Part shown: piece by piece, positions 35,149 to 44,190 of the stretch
Numbering within the stretch: position 1 is the stretch's first letter
How the letters are laid out: every line of letters starts with the position of its first letter
Source of the DNA: JBIYSM02 sp044759095
Lineage (GTDB): Bacteria > Bacillota > Bacilli > Brevibacillales > Brevibacillaceae
Direction: 5' to 3'
Assembly (NCBI RefSeq): GCF_044759095.2
Contig: NZ_JBIYSM020000002.1
Location: forward strand, 62,001 to 126,000
Length of the DNA stretch: 64,000 bases
Position numbers and translations under genes: made by a program
Notes under the pieces: model-generated
What the model saw: the letters and a program-made list of their open reading frames with translations, nothing else
Told to the model about the DNA's origin: nothing
Databases searched by the model: none

Positions 35149-36136
35149 AAATCTCCTCTCCTTCCTCGAGGACTTCGTCAATCTGCACAGCGATACGCCC
35201 TTTTTGCGTACCAGGCTGACCCAGGAACTTGAGACGGTCGCCCACCTTTATTTTCATCTTATGCTCGATCAACTGATCGAGTTGGATCACATCACCCGCC
35301 GAAAGCTGCAGGAAGTCGCCAACCGTAATGGTCGCCGTTCCCAGCTCGGCAATAATCGGCAGTGCCGCCGTTTTCACGCGCTCCTCGACGCGCAGCCGCT
35401 CTTCCTCGTCCCTGTTCTTCTTCTGCTTGGAAAACCAGTACTGGCCGGACAGCTTCGGCATAATCGGCTCCAACACCACATGCGGCAGACACAAATTGAT
35501 CATCCCGGTCGTTTCGCCGATTTTCGTGCTGAACGATATCACCGCCACGATTTCGTTGGGGGAGACGATCTGCATGAACTGCGGATTCATTTCCAGGCCT
35601 TCCAGATACGGATCCAGCTCGATAATTTGCTTCCACGCCTCATGGAACGTATCCAGCGCCTTGCTAAACACTCGTTCCATGACAGTCGTTTCAATTTCCG
35701 TCAGTGCTCCCATCTTGTCAGGAATGGTACCTTGTCCGCCAAGCAGTCGATCCAGCATCGCGTACGCGATATTCGGGTTCACTTCCAACACCATGCGCCC
35801 TTCGAGAGGCGGCGCTTCAAAAATGTTCAAGATCGTCATTTTGGGGATGGAGCGAATAAACTCGTCATACGGTAATTGGTCGACGGAGGCAACCGTAATT
35901 TGCACGAAGGTACGAAGCTGAGCGGAAAAATACGTTGTTAAAAGACGCGCATAGTTTTCGTGAATACGGGTCAAACCGCGGATCTGATCTTTGGAGAAGC
36001 GCAGCGCACGTTTGAAGTCGTATGCTTTCACTCTTCGCTCAGTCTCTTCTTTTTTCAGCTCGTTGGCATCCATCTCTCCCGATGAGAGAGCAGCCAACAA
36101 CGCATCAATCTCACTTTGTGAGAGAACCTCGGCCAT
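35141..36136 (-). CDS. fliM: Flagellar motor switch protein FliM
   Basis: C-ring switch protein binding CheY-P. The 331-residue protein begins with the CheY-binding peptide (LSQSEIDALLAALSSG), followed by the middle CheC-like domain (VNPNIAYAMLDRLLGGQG) and the C-terminal SpoA domain (GTATITVGDFLQLSAGDVIQLD). Full length; it overlaps fliY by 8 bp. Confidence 0.96.
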   Translation of the reverse strand: MAEVLSQSEIDALLAALSSGEMDANELKKEETERRVKAYDFKRALRFSKDQIRGLTRIHENYARLLTTYFSAQLRTFVQITVASVDQLPYDEFIRSIPKMTILNIFEAPPLEGRMVLEVNPNIAYAMLDRLLGGQGTIPDKMGALTEIETTVMERVFSKALDTFHEAWKQIIELDPYLEGLEMNPQFMQIVSPNEIVAVISFSTKIGETTGMINLCLPHVVLEPIMPKLSGQYWFSKQKKNRDEEERLRVEERVKTAALPIIAELGTATITVGDFLQLSAGDVIQLDQLIEHKMKIKVGDRLKFLGQPGTQKGRIAVQIDEVLEEGEEIYE

Positions 36137-36176
36137 GTTTCGTCACCTCCCGGCTATGTATATCTGCATCGCGTTG

Positions 36177-36635
36177 TTACTGCAACACGCGTTCTGTCGT
36201 GATCACTTGTACGATTTTCCCTTCCTGCATGAGGGCGCTGGTCTCGTTCATGATTTTGGCTTCCAGCTTGTTGACGCCTTCTGTTCCCTTGATGTCTTCC
36301 GGGGAGAGTCCGGCCAACGTTTTGATGATGATCTGTTTTACCTGCGGAAGCCGCTGTTCCAGCTCTTCTTTTGCTTCCACGCTGTCAGTGGTGATGGTGA
36401 AACGAATAATTATGTAGTTATTGGTGAGCAAATTGGTGGTAATCTTGTCGGTGTCCAAAGAGTACTCTTGCATTTCTTCCGCTGTCAGAGGCTTTTCCTC
36501 TTTCGGTATTTCGTGGGCCGCGGTTTGTGCCGCCGGTGACAGATACGTCTGCCACAGAACGAAGGAAACCACACCGAGCAGCGAAATTGCGATGATGACA
36601 ATAAGTGCCATGTTAAACAGTTTGTTTTGAAACAT
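36177..36635 (-). CDS. fliL: Flagellar basal body-associated protein FliL
   Basis: Single-pass membrane protein associated with the stator and basal body. The 152-residue protein has one transmembrane segment (about 8-28) and an extracytoplasmic FliL domain (YIIIRFTITTDSVEAKEEL ... IIKTLAGLSPEDIKGTEG). It lies between flbD and fliM as in B. subtilis. The ATG is preceded by GGGAGG. Confidence 0.92.
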   Translation of the reverse strand: MFQNKLFNMALIVIIAISLLGVVSFVLWQTYLSPAAQTAAHEIPKEEKPLTAEEMQEYSLDTDKITTNLLTNNYIIIRFTITTDSVEAKEELEQRLPQVKQIIIKTLAGLSPEDIKGTEGVNKLEAKIMNETSALMQEGKIVQVITTERVLQ

Positions 36636-36648
36636 CGTAGGCCTCCCG

Positions 36649-36870
36649 CTATTCGATAGAATCGTCAGTCAGACGCGGAGTTACGCTTGCCGTGTGGGCG
36701 CGTTGATAAAAGGCAGTAATCTGCGCAGCTACTTCGTCTGCAGGATCCCTGACAATGTACTTTTTGCCGTTGATCAGGGTAATCACGGTGTCTGGGGTGG
36801 ATTCCACCGTTTCAATATGGGTAATGTTGAGATAAAACCTGCCGCCGTTAAAGCGAGTGAGTTTAATCAT
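36649..36870 (-). CDS. flbD: FlbD/SwrD family protein
   Basis: A 73-residue FlbD family protein: IKLTRFNGGRFYLNITHIETVE and the conserved NGKKYIVRDPADEV. In B. subtilis the homologue SwrD supports stator function and swarming power. The frame is open 20 codons upstream, but ATG at 36870 has AAGGAG at ideal spacing and the family N-terminus. It lies between flgE and fliL. Confidence 0.92.
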   Translation of the reverse strand: MIKLTRFNGGRFYLNITHIETVESTPDTVITLINGKKYIVRDPADEVAAQITAFYQRAHTASVTPRLTDDSIE

Positions 36871-36950
36871 GACTGACTCCTTCGAAAATCGAGCGGGATC
36901 AGGAAGGGCTTGATGCCCTTCCATCCACACTCATATCAATTACCTACCCG

Positions 36951-37772
36951 TTATCGTTTCAGGTTAACCAGTTCTTCCAGTACGGTATCGGACGTGGTGA
37001 TAATCCGGGAGTTCGCCTGGAATCCGCGCTGTGCCACGATCATTTCCGTAAATTCTTCGGACAGGTCAACGTTGGACATTTCCAGCTGTCCGGAGATGAT
37101 GTTTACCTGCGCGTCAGTCGGGGAAAGCGGTGTTGTCGGATCGTCTCCCTGAGCACCTGCGTTACCCGTATACTCGTAGAGGGAATTCCCGACTTTCTTC
37201 AAGCCGGCCGGGTTGTTGAAGGACATGATTCCCACAGTATACGGGGTGTCAAGCGCACCCGTGTCATCCACGGTCGTAATCACACCGTCTTTTCCGATGG
37301 AATAAGAGGTAATGCCGTCGTTGCGGGAAATCTGGATCGCATCACCATCGGTGCTGAGGAGCTTCATCCCTTGTGAATTGACCAGAAATCCCTGTGCATC
37401 GCGAGTAAAGTTACCGGCGCGGGTATAGTAGATCGGGCCGTCATCCGAACCGCGTACCATGAAAAATCCTTCACCCTCAATGGACAAGTCTGTCGGCAGG
37501 TTGGTGGTCATCGGGCTGCCGCTGGAAAACGCCATCTCGATCGAACCCACCGCTGAGCCAAGGCCTACCTGCATCGGGTTAACCCCGCCTTTTCCGCCAT
37601 CCTCAGACGGTGCAGTCGCACCCTGAATGTTTTGGCTGAGGATATCCTGGAACATGACTCTGCTTTTCTTGAAGCCAACCGTGTTAACGTTCGCAATGTT
37701 GTTGCCGATTACATCCAGTTTGGTTTGAAAACCGCGCAGACCGGAAATGCCGGAGTACATGGAACGAAGCAT
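36951..37772 (-). CDS. flgE: Flagellar hook protein FlgE
   Basis: Rod/hook-family protein; by position and by its N- and C-terminal similarity to B. subtilis FlgE (264 residues) it is the hook protein. The 273-residue chain has the N-terminal motif LDVIGNNIANVNTVGFKKSR, a small middle domain and the C-terminal SNVDLSEEFTEMIVAQRGFQAN. FlgG is the main alternative because the proteins are alike and short. It follows the flagellar operon protein with a 109-bp gap containing a hairpin; flgD is not found upstream. Confidence 0.88.
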   Translation of the reverse strand: MLRSMYSGISGLRGFQTKLDVIGNNIANVNTVGFKKSRVMFQDILSQNIQGATAPSEDGGKGGVNPMQVGLGSAVGSIEMAFSSGSPMTTNLPTDLSIEGEGFFMVRGSDDGPIYYTRAGNFTRDAQGFLVNSQGMKLLSTDGDAIQISRNDGITSYSIGKDGVITTVDDTGALDTPYTVGIMSFNNPAGLKKVGNSLYEYTGNAGAQGDDPTTPLSPTDAQVNIISGQLEMSNVDLSEEFTEMIVAQRGFQANSRIITTSDTVLEELVNLKR

Positions 37773-37807
37773 CTTTATTATCTCCCCTCAAGTTTGGTAT
37801 CACAGAT

Positions 37808-37831
37808 GATTACCTCAGTCGGTCGGTAATC
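37808..37831 (-). promoter_or_regulatory. Hairpin in the leader of flgE
   Basis: GATTACC (37808-37814) and GGTAATC (37825-37831) make a 7-bp stem with a 10-nt loop in the 109-bp gap upstream of flgE. There is no U-tract after it in the minus direction. A GGGCTGGCCC palindrome lies further upstream, near 37850-37860. Possibly an mRNA-stabilising structure; unknown. Confidence 0.3.
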
Positions 37832-37881
37832 CGATTGGGCTTCCTCACAGAGGGCCAGCCCTTTTTTTCTTCTGTAGGTTT

Positions 37882-38274
37882 TTAGACAAAAACGGCGCTG
37901 TCGATGTTGGTAAAGACATTGTCTTTCATGCTCGCTCCGTCCACCGCCGTGATCACCTTGCGATTGACTACGCTGACGACATAGGCGACGTTGTCCATCA
38001 TGATCAATGATTCCTTGGCGCCTTTGTTCGCCGCTTTCTGTACAGCTGTTTCCAAGCGAGTCAGGTCCGGTTCCGTCAGTTCAATACCGCGCTCCTGCAA
38101 GCGGTGAATCGCATGTTGGCTAAAGGAGAGCGGTTTTGTATTGTTCACCTGCTGCAGTGAATCTGTAAGCCATTGCTGGAACGGCTTTTGAACGGTTTGG
38201 GGACCAGGTGCTTTGGTGATGCTATGCGGCTTCGGAGGAAAATAGGTTTGTCCCACGCGAAACGAGTGGTTCAT
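37882..38274 (-). CDS. Flagellar operon protein (TIGR02530 family)
   Basis: A 130-residue protein with the family core FSQHAIHRLQERGIELTEPDL and AYVVSVVNRKVITAVDG. Members of this family occur in Firmicute flagellar operons between hook genes; the function is not established. No signal peptide or membrane segment. It follows fliK by 23 bp, where flgD would be expected in between. RBS is the purine-rich GAGGGGGGAAG. Confidence 0.8.
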   Translation of the reverse strand: MNHSFRVGQTYFPPKPHSITKAPGPQTVQKPFQQWLTDSLQQVNNTKPLSFSQHAIHRLQERGIELTEPDLTRLETAVQKAANKGAKESLIMMDNVAYVVSVVNRKVITAVDGASMKDNVFTNIDSAVFV

Positions 38275-38297
38275 GACTTCCCCCCCTCTTGGCTCCC

Positions 38298-39635
38298 TTA
38301 AGCGGAGTATTCAATTCCTGCAGCCTTCTTCAAGCGATCCCACATCGCTGCAATGGGCTCCGAACGATCCACGAGCGATTCCAGAGAGAACTCCGTTTGC
38401 TCCTCTTGCTGCTTTTGCTGCCGGCGTCCGCTATCCTGTTGCTGTCGCGATTGTTCGCGCTGTTGCTGGAAGCTGAATTGATGTGTCTGCTGCTGCGTCA
38501 CTTCCAGTCGATCGACCTGTAAACCTTGCTGCGTCAACGCTGCGCGCAGCTGCGGCAGCTGGTTGTCCAACAGTTCCTTGCCGTTTGCGGTCTCTGCGGA
38601 GAACTGGGCCGTGATCTGTCCGTTGTGTGAGGTGATTTTCACATCAACTTGTCCCAGTGACTGCGGGTACAAAATCAGCTTTGCTTCGCTCACACCGTTG
38701 GCGGTACCGATTTTCATCTGCTTCACAAACAGTTCACTCACTTTTTGGGCAAACTCATTGCCATGCACGATGTAACCGTTGTTGCTCATAGCCTGCTGTG
38801 TCGATCCACTGACTTGCACGGTAGACACAGGCACAGTCGGTGTCTGGATAGGCAGCGGCGTACCTTCACTTGCCGTCTGCTTGTCTGACTGACCGGCCAT
38901 CCTGTTCACCGATTCCACAGCAGCCGGGACGTTGTTGATGCCGGCTTCGGCCTGATAGCGTGACAGCGCCTGATGAACTCGCAGCGTTTGCACGGATTTC
39001 ACCGTCTCCATCTTCAATTGGGACGATGCGAAAGCCATGCTTTGAGGCCAATCTGCTTTTGACACTGACGGCACTGCCGATAGGGAACGTCGGTCCATTG
39101 CGAACGTTTTGCCGTCTTCCTTTGGATGCATGCCAAGTGCCGCAAACAACTCCTGAACCTGCTTCCCTGTATCCTGCCATTTGGGCTGCTTGATGGTGTC
39201 TCCCGCTTGTGACAAAGAGACAAGCAAATCCATTGCTTTCGTCGCAGCTTCCTTCGACAGGCCCTGCTGAGTGAACGTAGCGATGAGGCGTTGACTGTCC
39301 TCCTGGTTCAGGACCGCTGTACTTGCTTTTTGCAGTTGGGCTAAAGCCTTATCCAGCGAATCCAGCTTCTGTTCTACCTGGGGAGCCAATTCCTGCTGTT
39401 GAACGATACCCGAATCAAGCAGTTGCTGAAGCATGGCCAACAAGTCTTCCAGCTGTTCCACATCTTCGGCGCTAAGGTCGCCGGTTCGTGTGGAGAGTAC
39501 ATCGGCCTGCTGCATGTTTTGCAAGGCGTTTCCCATTTGCAGGGCGAACAGATTCCCCATTCCGGCGTACTCTTGCGGGATGACGCTTGCCACGTTCGGA
39601 CTGCCGAGCGTCGCCATCATGTTGACTACATTCAT
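38298..39635 (-). CDS. fliK: Flagellar hook-length control protein FliK
   Basis: Secreted ruler that sets hook length and triggers the FlhB switch. The 445-residue protein has a long low-complexity, Gln-rich N-terminal part and the conserved C-terminal domain (KLILYPQSLGQVDVKITSHN ... LLDNQLPQLRAALTQQGL, about 340-390), then a Gln/Arg-rich tail. The frame is open 31 codons upstream, but ATG at 39635 follows AAGGAGGTGATTG, a near-perfect RBS. It is followed by the TIGR02530 gene with no flgD. Confidence 0.9.
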   Translation of the reverse strand: MNVVNMMATLGSPNVASVIPQEYAGMGNLFALQMGNALQNMQQADVLSTRTGDLSAEDVEQLEDLLAMLQQLLDSGIVQQQELAPQVEQKLDSLDKALAQLQKASTAVLNQEDSQRLIATFTQQGLSKEAATKAMDLLVSLSQAGDTIKQPKWQDTGKQVQELFAALGMHPKEDGKTFAMDRRSLSAVPSVSKADWPQSMAFASSQLKMETVKSVQTLRVHQALSRYQAEAGINNVPAAVESVNRMAGQSDKQTASEGTPLPIQTPTVPVSTVQVSGSTQQAMSNNGYIVHGNEFAQKVSELFVKQMKIGTANGVSEAKLILYPQSLGQVDVKITSHNGQITAQFSAETANGKELLDNQLPQLRAALTQQGLQVDRLEVTQQQTHQFSFQQQREQSRQQQDSGRRQQKQQEEQTEFSLESLVDRSEPIAAMWDRLKKAAGIEYSA

Positions 39636-39690
39636 CTCAATCACCTCCTTTGGTATTTTGTTGCTATAGGAACGACAAGCACAAATATGC

Positions 39691-40584
39691 TTATCGAAGC
39701 AACTCGTTGGTGATACGAGCGGCGACATTTTCTTTCAATGTTGCGTCCTGTTTCGCGATGGCAGAGAGAATTTGCGCTCGCTTGTCATTCGCCATTCCCG
39801 CCAGAATGGAAATCACTCTGCTCTGGCTGGTACCCACCAATTTGCGAAGGATGCTGGCCGCATCTTCTGCGGGCATTTGCGAAAAGGTATTGATCAGCTG
39901 GTCCAGACTGGTTGAATCCTGCCGCGTTTCGCTCAGCGCCTTGGTCAGTACATGGACGCGTTCCTGAAGAGCGGCAATGTCGTCATCCTTGTTGACGACC
40001 GTATCCTTCAGCAGGATGGAAATGTCAGCCGCTTTTTTCGGGTCCATTTTTTCCAGAATGGCTGCCCGCTGTTCCGGCTTCATCTTGGTCAATACCGTGA
40101 CAGATTCCTGGAGACTCAAATTTCCAACGATGGAGGCAGCATTTTTGGCAGACATCGTCGTATACAGCTTGGCCAGATCCTGATACTGCTTTTGCCGCTC
40201 TTCCTCCGTCGTCCGCTTGTCTTCCATCAATTTTTGCAGGTTCTGAATCTGTGCCTGCAAAGCCTGAATGGTTGACTCTTTTTTCGCTGCTTCTTCTTCC
40301 AGAGCGGCGATCGTCTGCTTGTTTTTGGCCTGCTCGCCTTTTAAGGCCGCAACCTGCTTGTCCAGGTCAGGTTCTTTTAAGGCAGCTTCAGGGCCGGGGT
40401 CCGGGACGATTTTTTCTACGTATGGGATGGTATTGGCCCAATCGAGAACCTTCCCCAGCACATTGACACCCAGCAGGCTCAACAGCACTCCGCCGAGGAT
40501 GCTGGCAAACAGGGCGGGAATCAATATCATATAGAAGAACCATTCCCACCTGCTGTATTCCCTCTCTTCTCGGATATCTTCCAT
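39691..40584 (-). CDS. ylxF: YlxF/MotE family protein (MgtE N-terminal-like domain)
   Basis: A 297-residue membrane protein with one N-terminal transmembrane segment (about 15-40), a coiled coil (about 80-140) and a C-terminal helical repeat region like FliG/MgtE-N (MSAKNAASIVGNLSLQESVTVL, MKPEQRAAILEKMDPKKAA, MPAEDAASILRKLVG). In alpha-proteobacteria the family member MotE chaperones MotC; in Bacilli the gene is ylxF, between fliJ and fliK. Exact function in Firmicutes is not established. Seven-residue heptads support the coiled coil. Confidence 0.85.
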   Translation of the reverse strand: MEDIREEREYSRWEWFFYMILIPALFASILGGVLLSLLGVNVLGKVLDWANTIPYVEKIVPDPGPEAALKEPDLDKQVAALKGEQAKNKQTIAALEEEAAKKESTIQALQAQIQNLQKLMEDKRTTEEERQKQYQDLAKLYTTMSAKNAASIVGNLSLQESVTVLTKMKPEQRAAILEKMDPKKAADISILLKDTVVNKDDDIAALQERVHVLTKALSETRQDSTSLDQLINTFSQMPAEDAASILRKLVGTSQSRVISILAGMANDKRAQILSAIAKQDATLKENVAARITNELLR

Positions 40585-40593
40585 ATGTACCTC

Positions 40594-41040
40594 CTAGAGA
40601 CTTCTGCGAAGATAAAGCTGGGTGCCGATTTCGTCCAACCATTTTTGCTCGTGGTTCTTTATTGTTTCGACAAAATGTTCCTGCGCTTTTTCCCGCAAGC
40701 GTTGCCACAGCTGCGTCTCCTGCATTTGCTTCGTCAGTCGATGTTTGCACTGTTCCACTTCCTGCTCACAACCGTAAAGCGTTCGCTGTTGGGCGGTAAT
40801 CGAGCGTTCGACCGATTGACGGTAGCGGTTGATTTCAATCAACTCTGCGGCGCTGCATGTCTGTGATTGTACCGCATGCAGCATTTGCGTCACTTCATCG
40901 TGAATCTCCGTCAGGCGATAAAGTTTGTTCTCCTCTTCGTTGCGCCGTTGAACGGATTTTCCGAAGGCCCATGCCGCCTGTTCCTTTTCTTTCTCTTTCA
41001 GATCGAGAACCTTTTGCAGATGAAACTGAAAGGTTTTCAC
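40594..41040 (-). CDS. fliJ: Flagellar export chaperone FliJ
   Basis: Coiled-coil stalk protein of the FliI ATPase. The 148-residue, almost fully helical protein begins with FQFHLQKVLDLKEKEKEQA, the FliJ family pattern. It overlaps fliI by one base and lies 9 bp upstream of ylxF. Length matches B. subtilis FliJ (147). Confidence 0.93.
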   Translation of the reverse strand: MKTFQFHLQKVLDLKEKEKEQAAWAFGKSVQRRNEEENKLYRLTEIHDEVTQMLHAVQSQTCSAAELIEINRYRQSVERSITAQQRTLYGCEQEVEQCKHRLTKQMQETQLWQRLREKAQEHFVETIKNHEQKWLDEIGTQLYLRRSL

Positions 41041-42362
41041 TATGATAACCCTCCAAAGTGAGCGGTTAACGCTTGAATGGTAGTGGCGAAATCAGACGGT
41101 TCGTGTGTTCCCTGCGCCGTAAAGTCTCGAATGATATCGCGGTAGCGGATCGCTGCGTCAATCTCCCTGTTCGTTCCCAGCTTGTAGGCGCCGATGTTGA
41201 TGAGATCCTCCGCTTCCCGATAAGTCGCTAGGTGGCGTTTCAACTGTCTCGCAGCTTCCAGATGCTGGTCGGAACAGATTTCATTCATGACACGGCTGAC
41301 GCTTTGCAGAACATCAATCGCCGGAAAATGACCTTTATGGGCAATTTTGCGGTCGAGGACGATATGTCCGTCGAGAATACCGCGGACCGCGTCCGCAATC
41401 GGATCGTTCATGTCGTCGGAGTCGACCAAGACCGTGTAAAACGCGGTGATGCTTCCTTTATCCGCAGTCCCTGCCCGCTCCAGGAGCTTTGGCAATACAG
41501 CGAAAACAGATGGCGTATATCCTCTCGTCGCCGGAGGTTCTCCAATCGCCAGTCCGATTTCACGCTGCGCCATGGCAAAACGGGTAACCGAATCCATCAT
41601 CAGCATGACATTCAGCCCGCGGTCGCGGAAATACTCGGCGATCGAGGTGGCTATCATCGCCCCTTTGATTCGGATCATCGCCGGTTGATCAGAAGTGGCG
41701 ACCACCACAACGGACTTCTGCAGTCCTTCTTCCCCCAGATCACGGTGGATAAACTCCATCACCTCGCGCCCACGTTCCCCGATCAGTGCGATAACGTTGA
41801 CGTCGGCGGTGGTATTGCGGGCGATCATTCCCATCAGTGTGCTCTTCCCCACACCGGATCCGGCGAAAATACCCACGCGCTGTCCTTTCCCGATCGTCAA
41901 CAGGCCGTCAATGGCACGAACCCCCACACTGAGCGGCTCACAGATGCGCGGACGAAGCAACGGATTGGGCGGCATGTTGTTCGTCGGATAATGAATGAGT
42001 CCAAAGGGAAGGCTTCCTCCCTGCATGGGTCGTCCCAATCCGTCCAGCACCTTTCCCAAAATCTCCGGCCCCACCTTTACCGAGAGGGCTCGTCCTGTTG
42101 CCACCACATCACAGCCCGGACCGATGGATGTCAGTTCGCCCAAGGGCATCAGCAGAACTTTATTGTCGCGGAAACCCACTACCTCTGCAGATATGGGCTC
42201 CTCGCCGTGCTGGGAATAGATCTGGCAGATTTCACCCAGCTTCACTTCCGGCCCCTGAGACTCAATCGTCAGTCCCACCACTTGGGTTACTTTCCCGTTT
42301 ACGCGGATCGGGTTTATCTCCTGCAGGGTTTCCTTGTACTTCGCGATGTTCAGAAAGGTCAT
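41040..42362 (-). CDS. fliI: Flagellar export ATPase FliI
   Basis: Drives flagellar type III export. The 440-residue F1-like ATPase has Walker A GSGVGKSTLMG (about 165-175), ALIGERGREV, Walker B LMMDSVTRFA and VLVDSDDMNDP. It overlaps fliH by 4 bp and fliJ by 1 bp, consistent with the FliH-FliI-FliJ complex. Full length (B. subtilis 438). Confidence 0.97.
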   Translation of the reverse strand: MTFLNIAKYKETLQEINPIRVNGKVTQVVGLTIESQGPEVKLGEICQIYSQHGEEPISAEVVGFRDNKVLLMPLGELTSIGPGCDVVATGRALSVKVGPEILGKVLDGLGRPMQGGSLPFGLIHYPTNNMPPNPLLRPRICEPLSVGVRAIDGLLTIGKGQRVGIFAGSGVGKSTLMGMIARNTTADVNVIALIGERGREVMEFIHRDLGEEGLQKSVVVVATSDQPAMIRIKGAMIATSIAEYFRDRGLNVMLMMDSVTRFAMAQREIGLAIGEPPATRGYTPSVFAVLPKLLERAGTADKGSITAFYTVLVDSDDMNDPIADAVRGILDGHIVLDRKIAHKGHFPAIDVLQSVSRVMNEICSDQHLEAARQLKRHLATYREAEDLINIGAYKLGTNREIDAAIRYRDIIRDFTAQGTHEPSDFATTIQALTAHFGGLS

Positions 42363-43171
42363 TTCCCTTCACTTCCCCGCGCAATGTCCAGTAAAACCTG
42401 TTTGATTTCGGCAAGCTGGGTATCGATGCGAGCATCTACGCTTCCAAATGGTGTACGGATTACACATCCTCCGTCCCGTACCGTATGATCCGGATAAATT
42501 GACAGTTCGGCCTGGCCATCCAGAAGCGCCAACAGTTGCGTCCGGTGCTCCTGTACATAGTCAAAATACCGATGGTTGACACAAACCGTTATGTCTCCGT
42601 GTACGCGAGAGCGGCGCAGCACCCTCCGGACTATCTCCAGCACCGGCTCCGGGGACGTATTGAGTTCATCCCCAATCACCTTTTTCGCCACTTCCATGCT
42701 CAATTCAACCAAAAACGGCTCCGCTTCCGCGATAATCCTCTCTTTTTCGGCGAATGCTTGGGCCAATACATGTTTCGCCGTTTGAACGGCCTCTTGCTCT
42801 TCCTGCATGGCCTGAAGCTTGCCTTCCTCGCGCCCGAGGGCAAATCCTTGTTGCCTGGCTTCTTCCAGCGTCTGTTGAAACAGCCCGTCCGCTTCCTGAC
42901 GCCTCTCTTGCCACCATTGTTCAATTTCGGCAAGCGCCTGGTGTTTCAGCAGCTCCGCTTGCTGCGCCGCTTCGTGAAGCATCTTGGAAGCAGTTTCCTC
43001 AGCATCCCGAAGGATTGTTTGCGCTTCATCTTCCGCACTTTTCATTTTTTCTTCAAATTCTTGCAACCTTTCAGATGAAACTACCGTCTTTAATATCGGA
43101 AGAGATTTCACCGATAGAATTACCTTCTCTTCCGACGCCGAGTAGTGGGCTGATTTGATGATCCTAGACAA
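42359..43171 (-). CDS. fliH: Flagellar assembly protein FliH
   Basis: Regulator that binds FliI. The product is about 270 residues, with a long coiled coil (about 35-140) and the conserved C-terminal domain (MEVAKKVIGDELN, VCVNHRYFD-like ITVCVNHRYF, RDGGCVIRTPFGSVDARIDTQL). Start is uncertain: TTG at 43171 has GGAGGAGATGATATCA upstream at good spacing and gives SRIIKSAHY; ATG at 43180 gives three more residues but abuts the GGAGG. Either way it overlaps the 3' end of fliG. Confidence 0.9.
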   Translation of the reverse strand: MSRIIKSAHYSASEEKVILSVKSLPILKTVVSSERLQEFEEKMKSAEDEAQTILRDAEETASKMLHEAAQQAELLKHQALAEIEQWWQERRQEADGLFQQTLEEARQQGFALGREEGKLQAMQEEQEAVQTAKHVLAQAFAEKERIIAEAEPFLVELSMEVAKKVIGDELNTSPEPVLEIVRRVLRRSRVHGDITVCVNHRYFDYVQEHRTQLLALLDGQAELSIYPDHTVRDGGCVIRTPFGSVDARIDTQLAEIKQVLLDIARGSEGK

Positions 43172-44177
43172 TGATATCATCTCCTCCGCCGCGAGCGATG
43201 ATGATCTCACCCGCCTCTTCTAAGCGGCGGATGGTAGCAACGATCCGCGATTGCGCTTCTTCGACGTCGCGCAGACGAACGGGGCCCATAAACTCCATCT
43301 CTTCCTTGAACGTGTCGGCCATCCGCTTGGACATGTTGCGGAAGATCGTCTCCCGAACTTCTTCGCTGGCCACCTTGAGCGCGAGCTGCAGGTCCGCATT
43401 TTCCACGTCGCGTATGACGCGTTGGATGGAACGGTTGTCCAGCGTCGCGATGTCTTCGAATACGAACATTCGCTTTTTGATTTCTTCTGCGAGCTCGGGA
43501 TCCTGAATCTCCAGGGAATCCAGAATGGTACGTTCGGTACCGCGATCGACGCCGTTTAACACGGAGACAATCGCCTCAATGCCACCCGCTTGCGTGTAGT
43601 CCTGTGTCACCGTTGCCGATAGCTTCTGCTCCAGTACCTGTTCCACCTGGGCAATGACTTCCGGAGATGTGCTGTCCATCAACGCAATCCGTTTGGCGAC
43701 ATCTGCCTGACGCTCCTGCGGCAGTGCGGAAAGAATCATCGCCGCCTGCGTGGGTTCCAGGTAGGCAAGCACGAGGGCAATGGTTTGCGGATGCTCATTC
43801 TGGATAAAGTTTAAGATTTGGCTGGGATCTGCCTTGCGGGCAAAGTCGAACGGACGAACCTGCAGATTTGCTGTCAGGCGATTGATGATGTCCATCGCTT
43901 TGCTCTCACCCAGAGCCTTTTGCAAGATTTCTTTCGCGTAGGTAATCCCGCCCTGGGAGATTACCTCTTTTGCCACTGCAATCTGGTGGAACTCGGAAAG
44001 AATCTTCTCTTTTTCATCGGAATCTACTTTTCTGACATTGGCAATTTCCAATGTAAGCTGCTCAATCTCATCCTCACGAAGATGTTTGAAAACCTGTGTG
44101 GAAACTTCCGGTCCGAGTGAGATGAGAAGAATCGCAGCCTTTTGTCTTCCGGTCAACTCTTTGGCGCCGCGAGCCAT
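43164..44177 (-). CDS. fliG: Flagellar motor switch protein FliG
   Basis: Torque-generating C-ring protein. The 337-residue protein has all three FliG domains, with LTGRQKAAILLISLGPEVS at the N-terminus, EHPQTIALVLAYLEP in the middle domain and the charged torque helix (KEEMEFMGPVRLRDVEEAQ) at the C-terminus. Full length. It follows fliF by 13 bp. Confidence 0.97.
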   Translation of the reverse strand: MARGAKELTGRQKAAILLISLGPEVSTQVFKHLREDEIEQLTLEIANVRKVDSDEKEKILSEFHQIAVAKEVISQGGITYAKEILQKALGESKAMDIINRLTANLQVRPFDFARKADPSQILNFIQNEHPQTIALVLAYLEPTQAAMILSALPQERQADVAKRIALMDSTSPEVIAQVEQVLEQKLSATVTQDYTQAGGIEAIVSVLNGVDRGTERTILDSLEIQDPELAEEIKKRMFVFEDIATLDNRSIQRVIRDVENADLQLALKVASEEVRETIFRNMSKRMADTFKEEMEFMGPVRLRDVEEAQSRIVATIRRLEEAGEIIIARGGGDDIIV

Positions 44178-44190
44178 CTGCTTTCACTCC

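Noticed and set aside
41232..42488. Plus-strand open frame (418 codons) opposite fliI
   Set aside because: Antisense to FliI, which is full length; product has no known motif.
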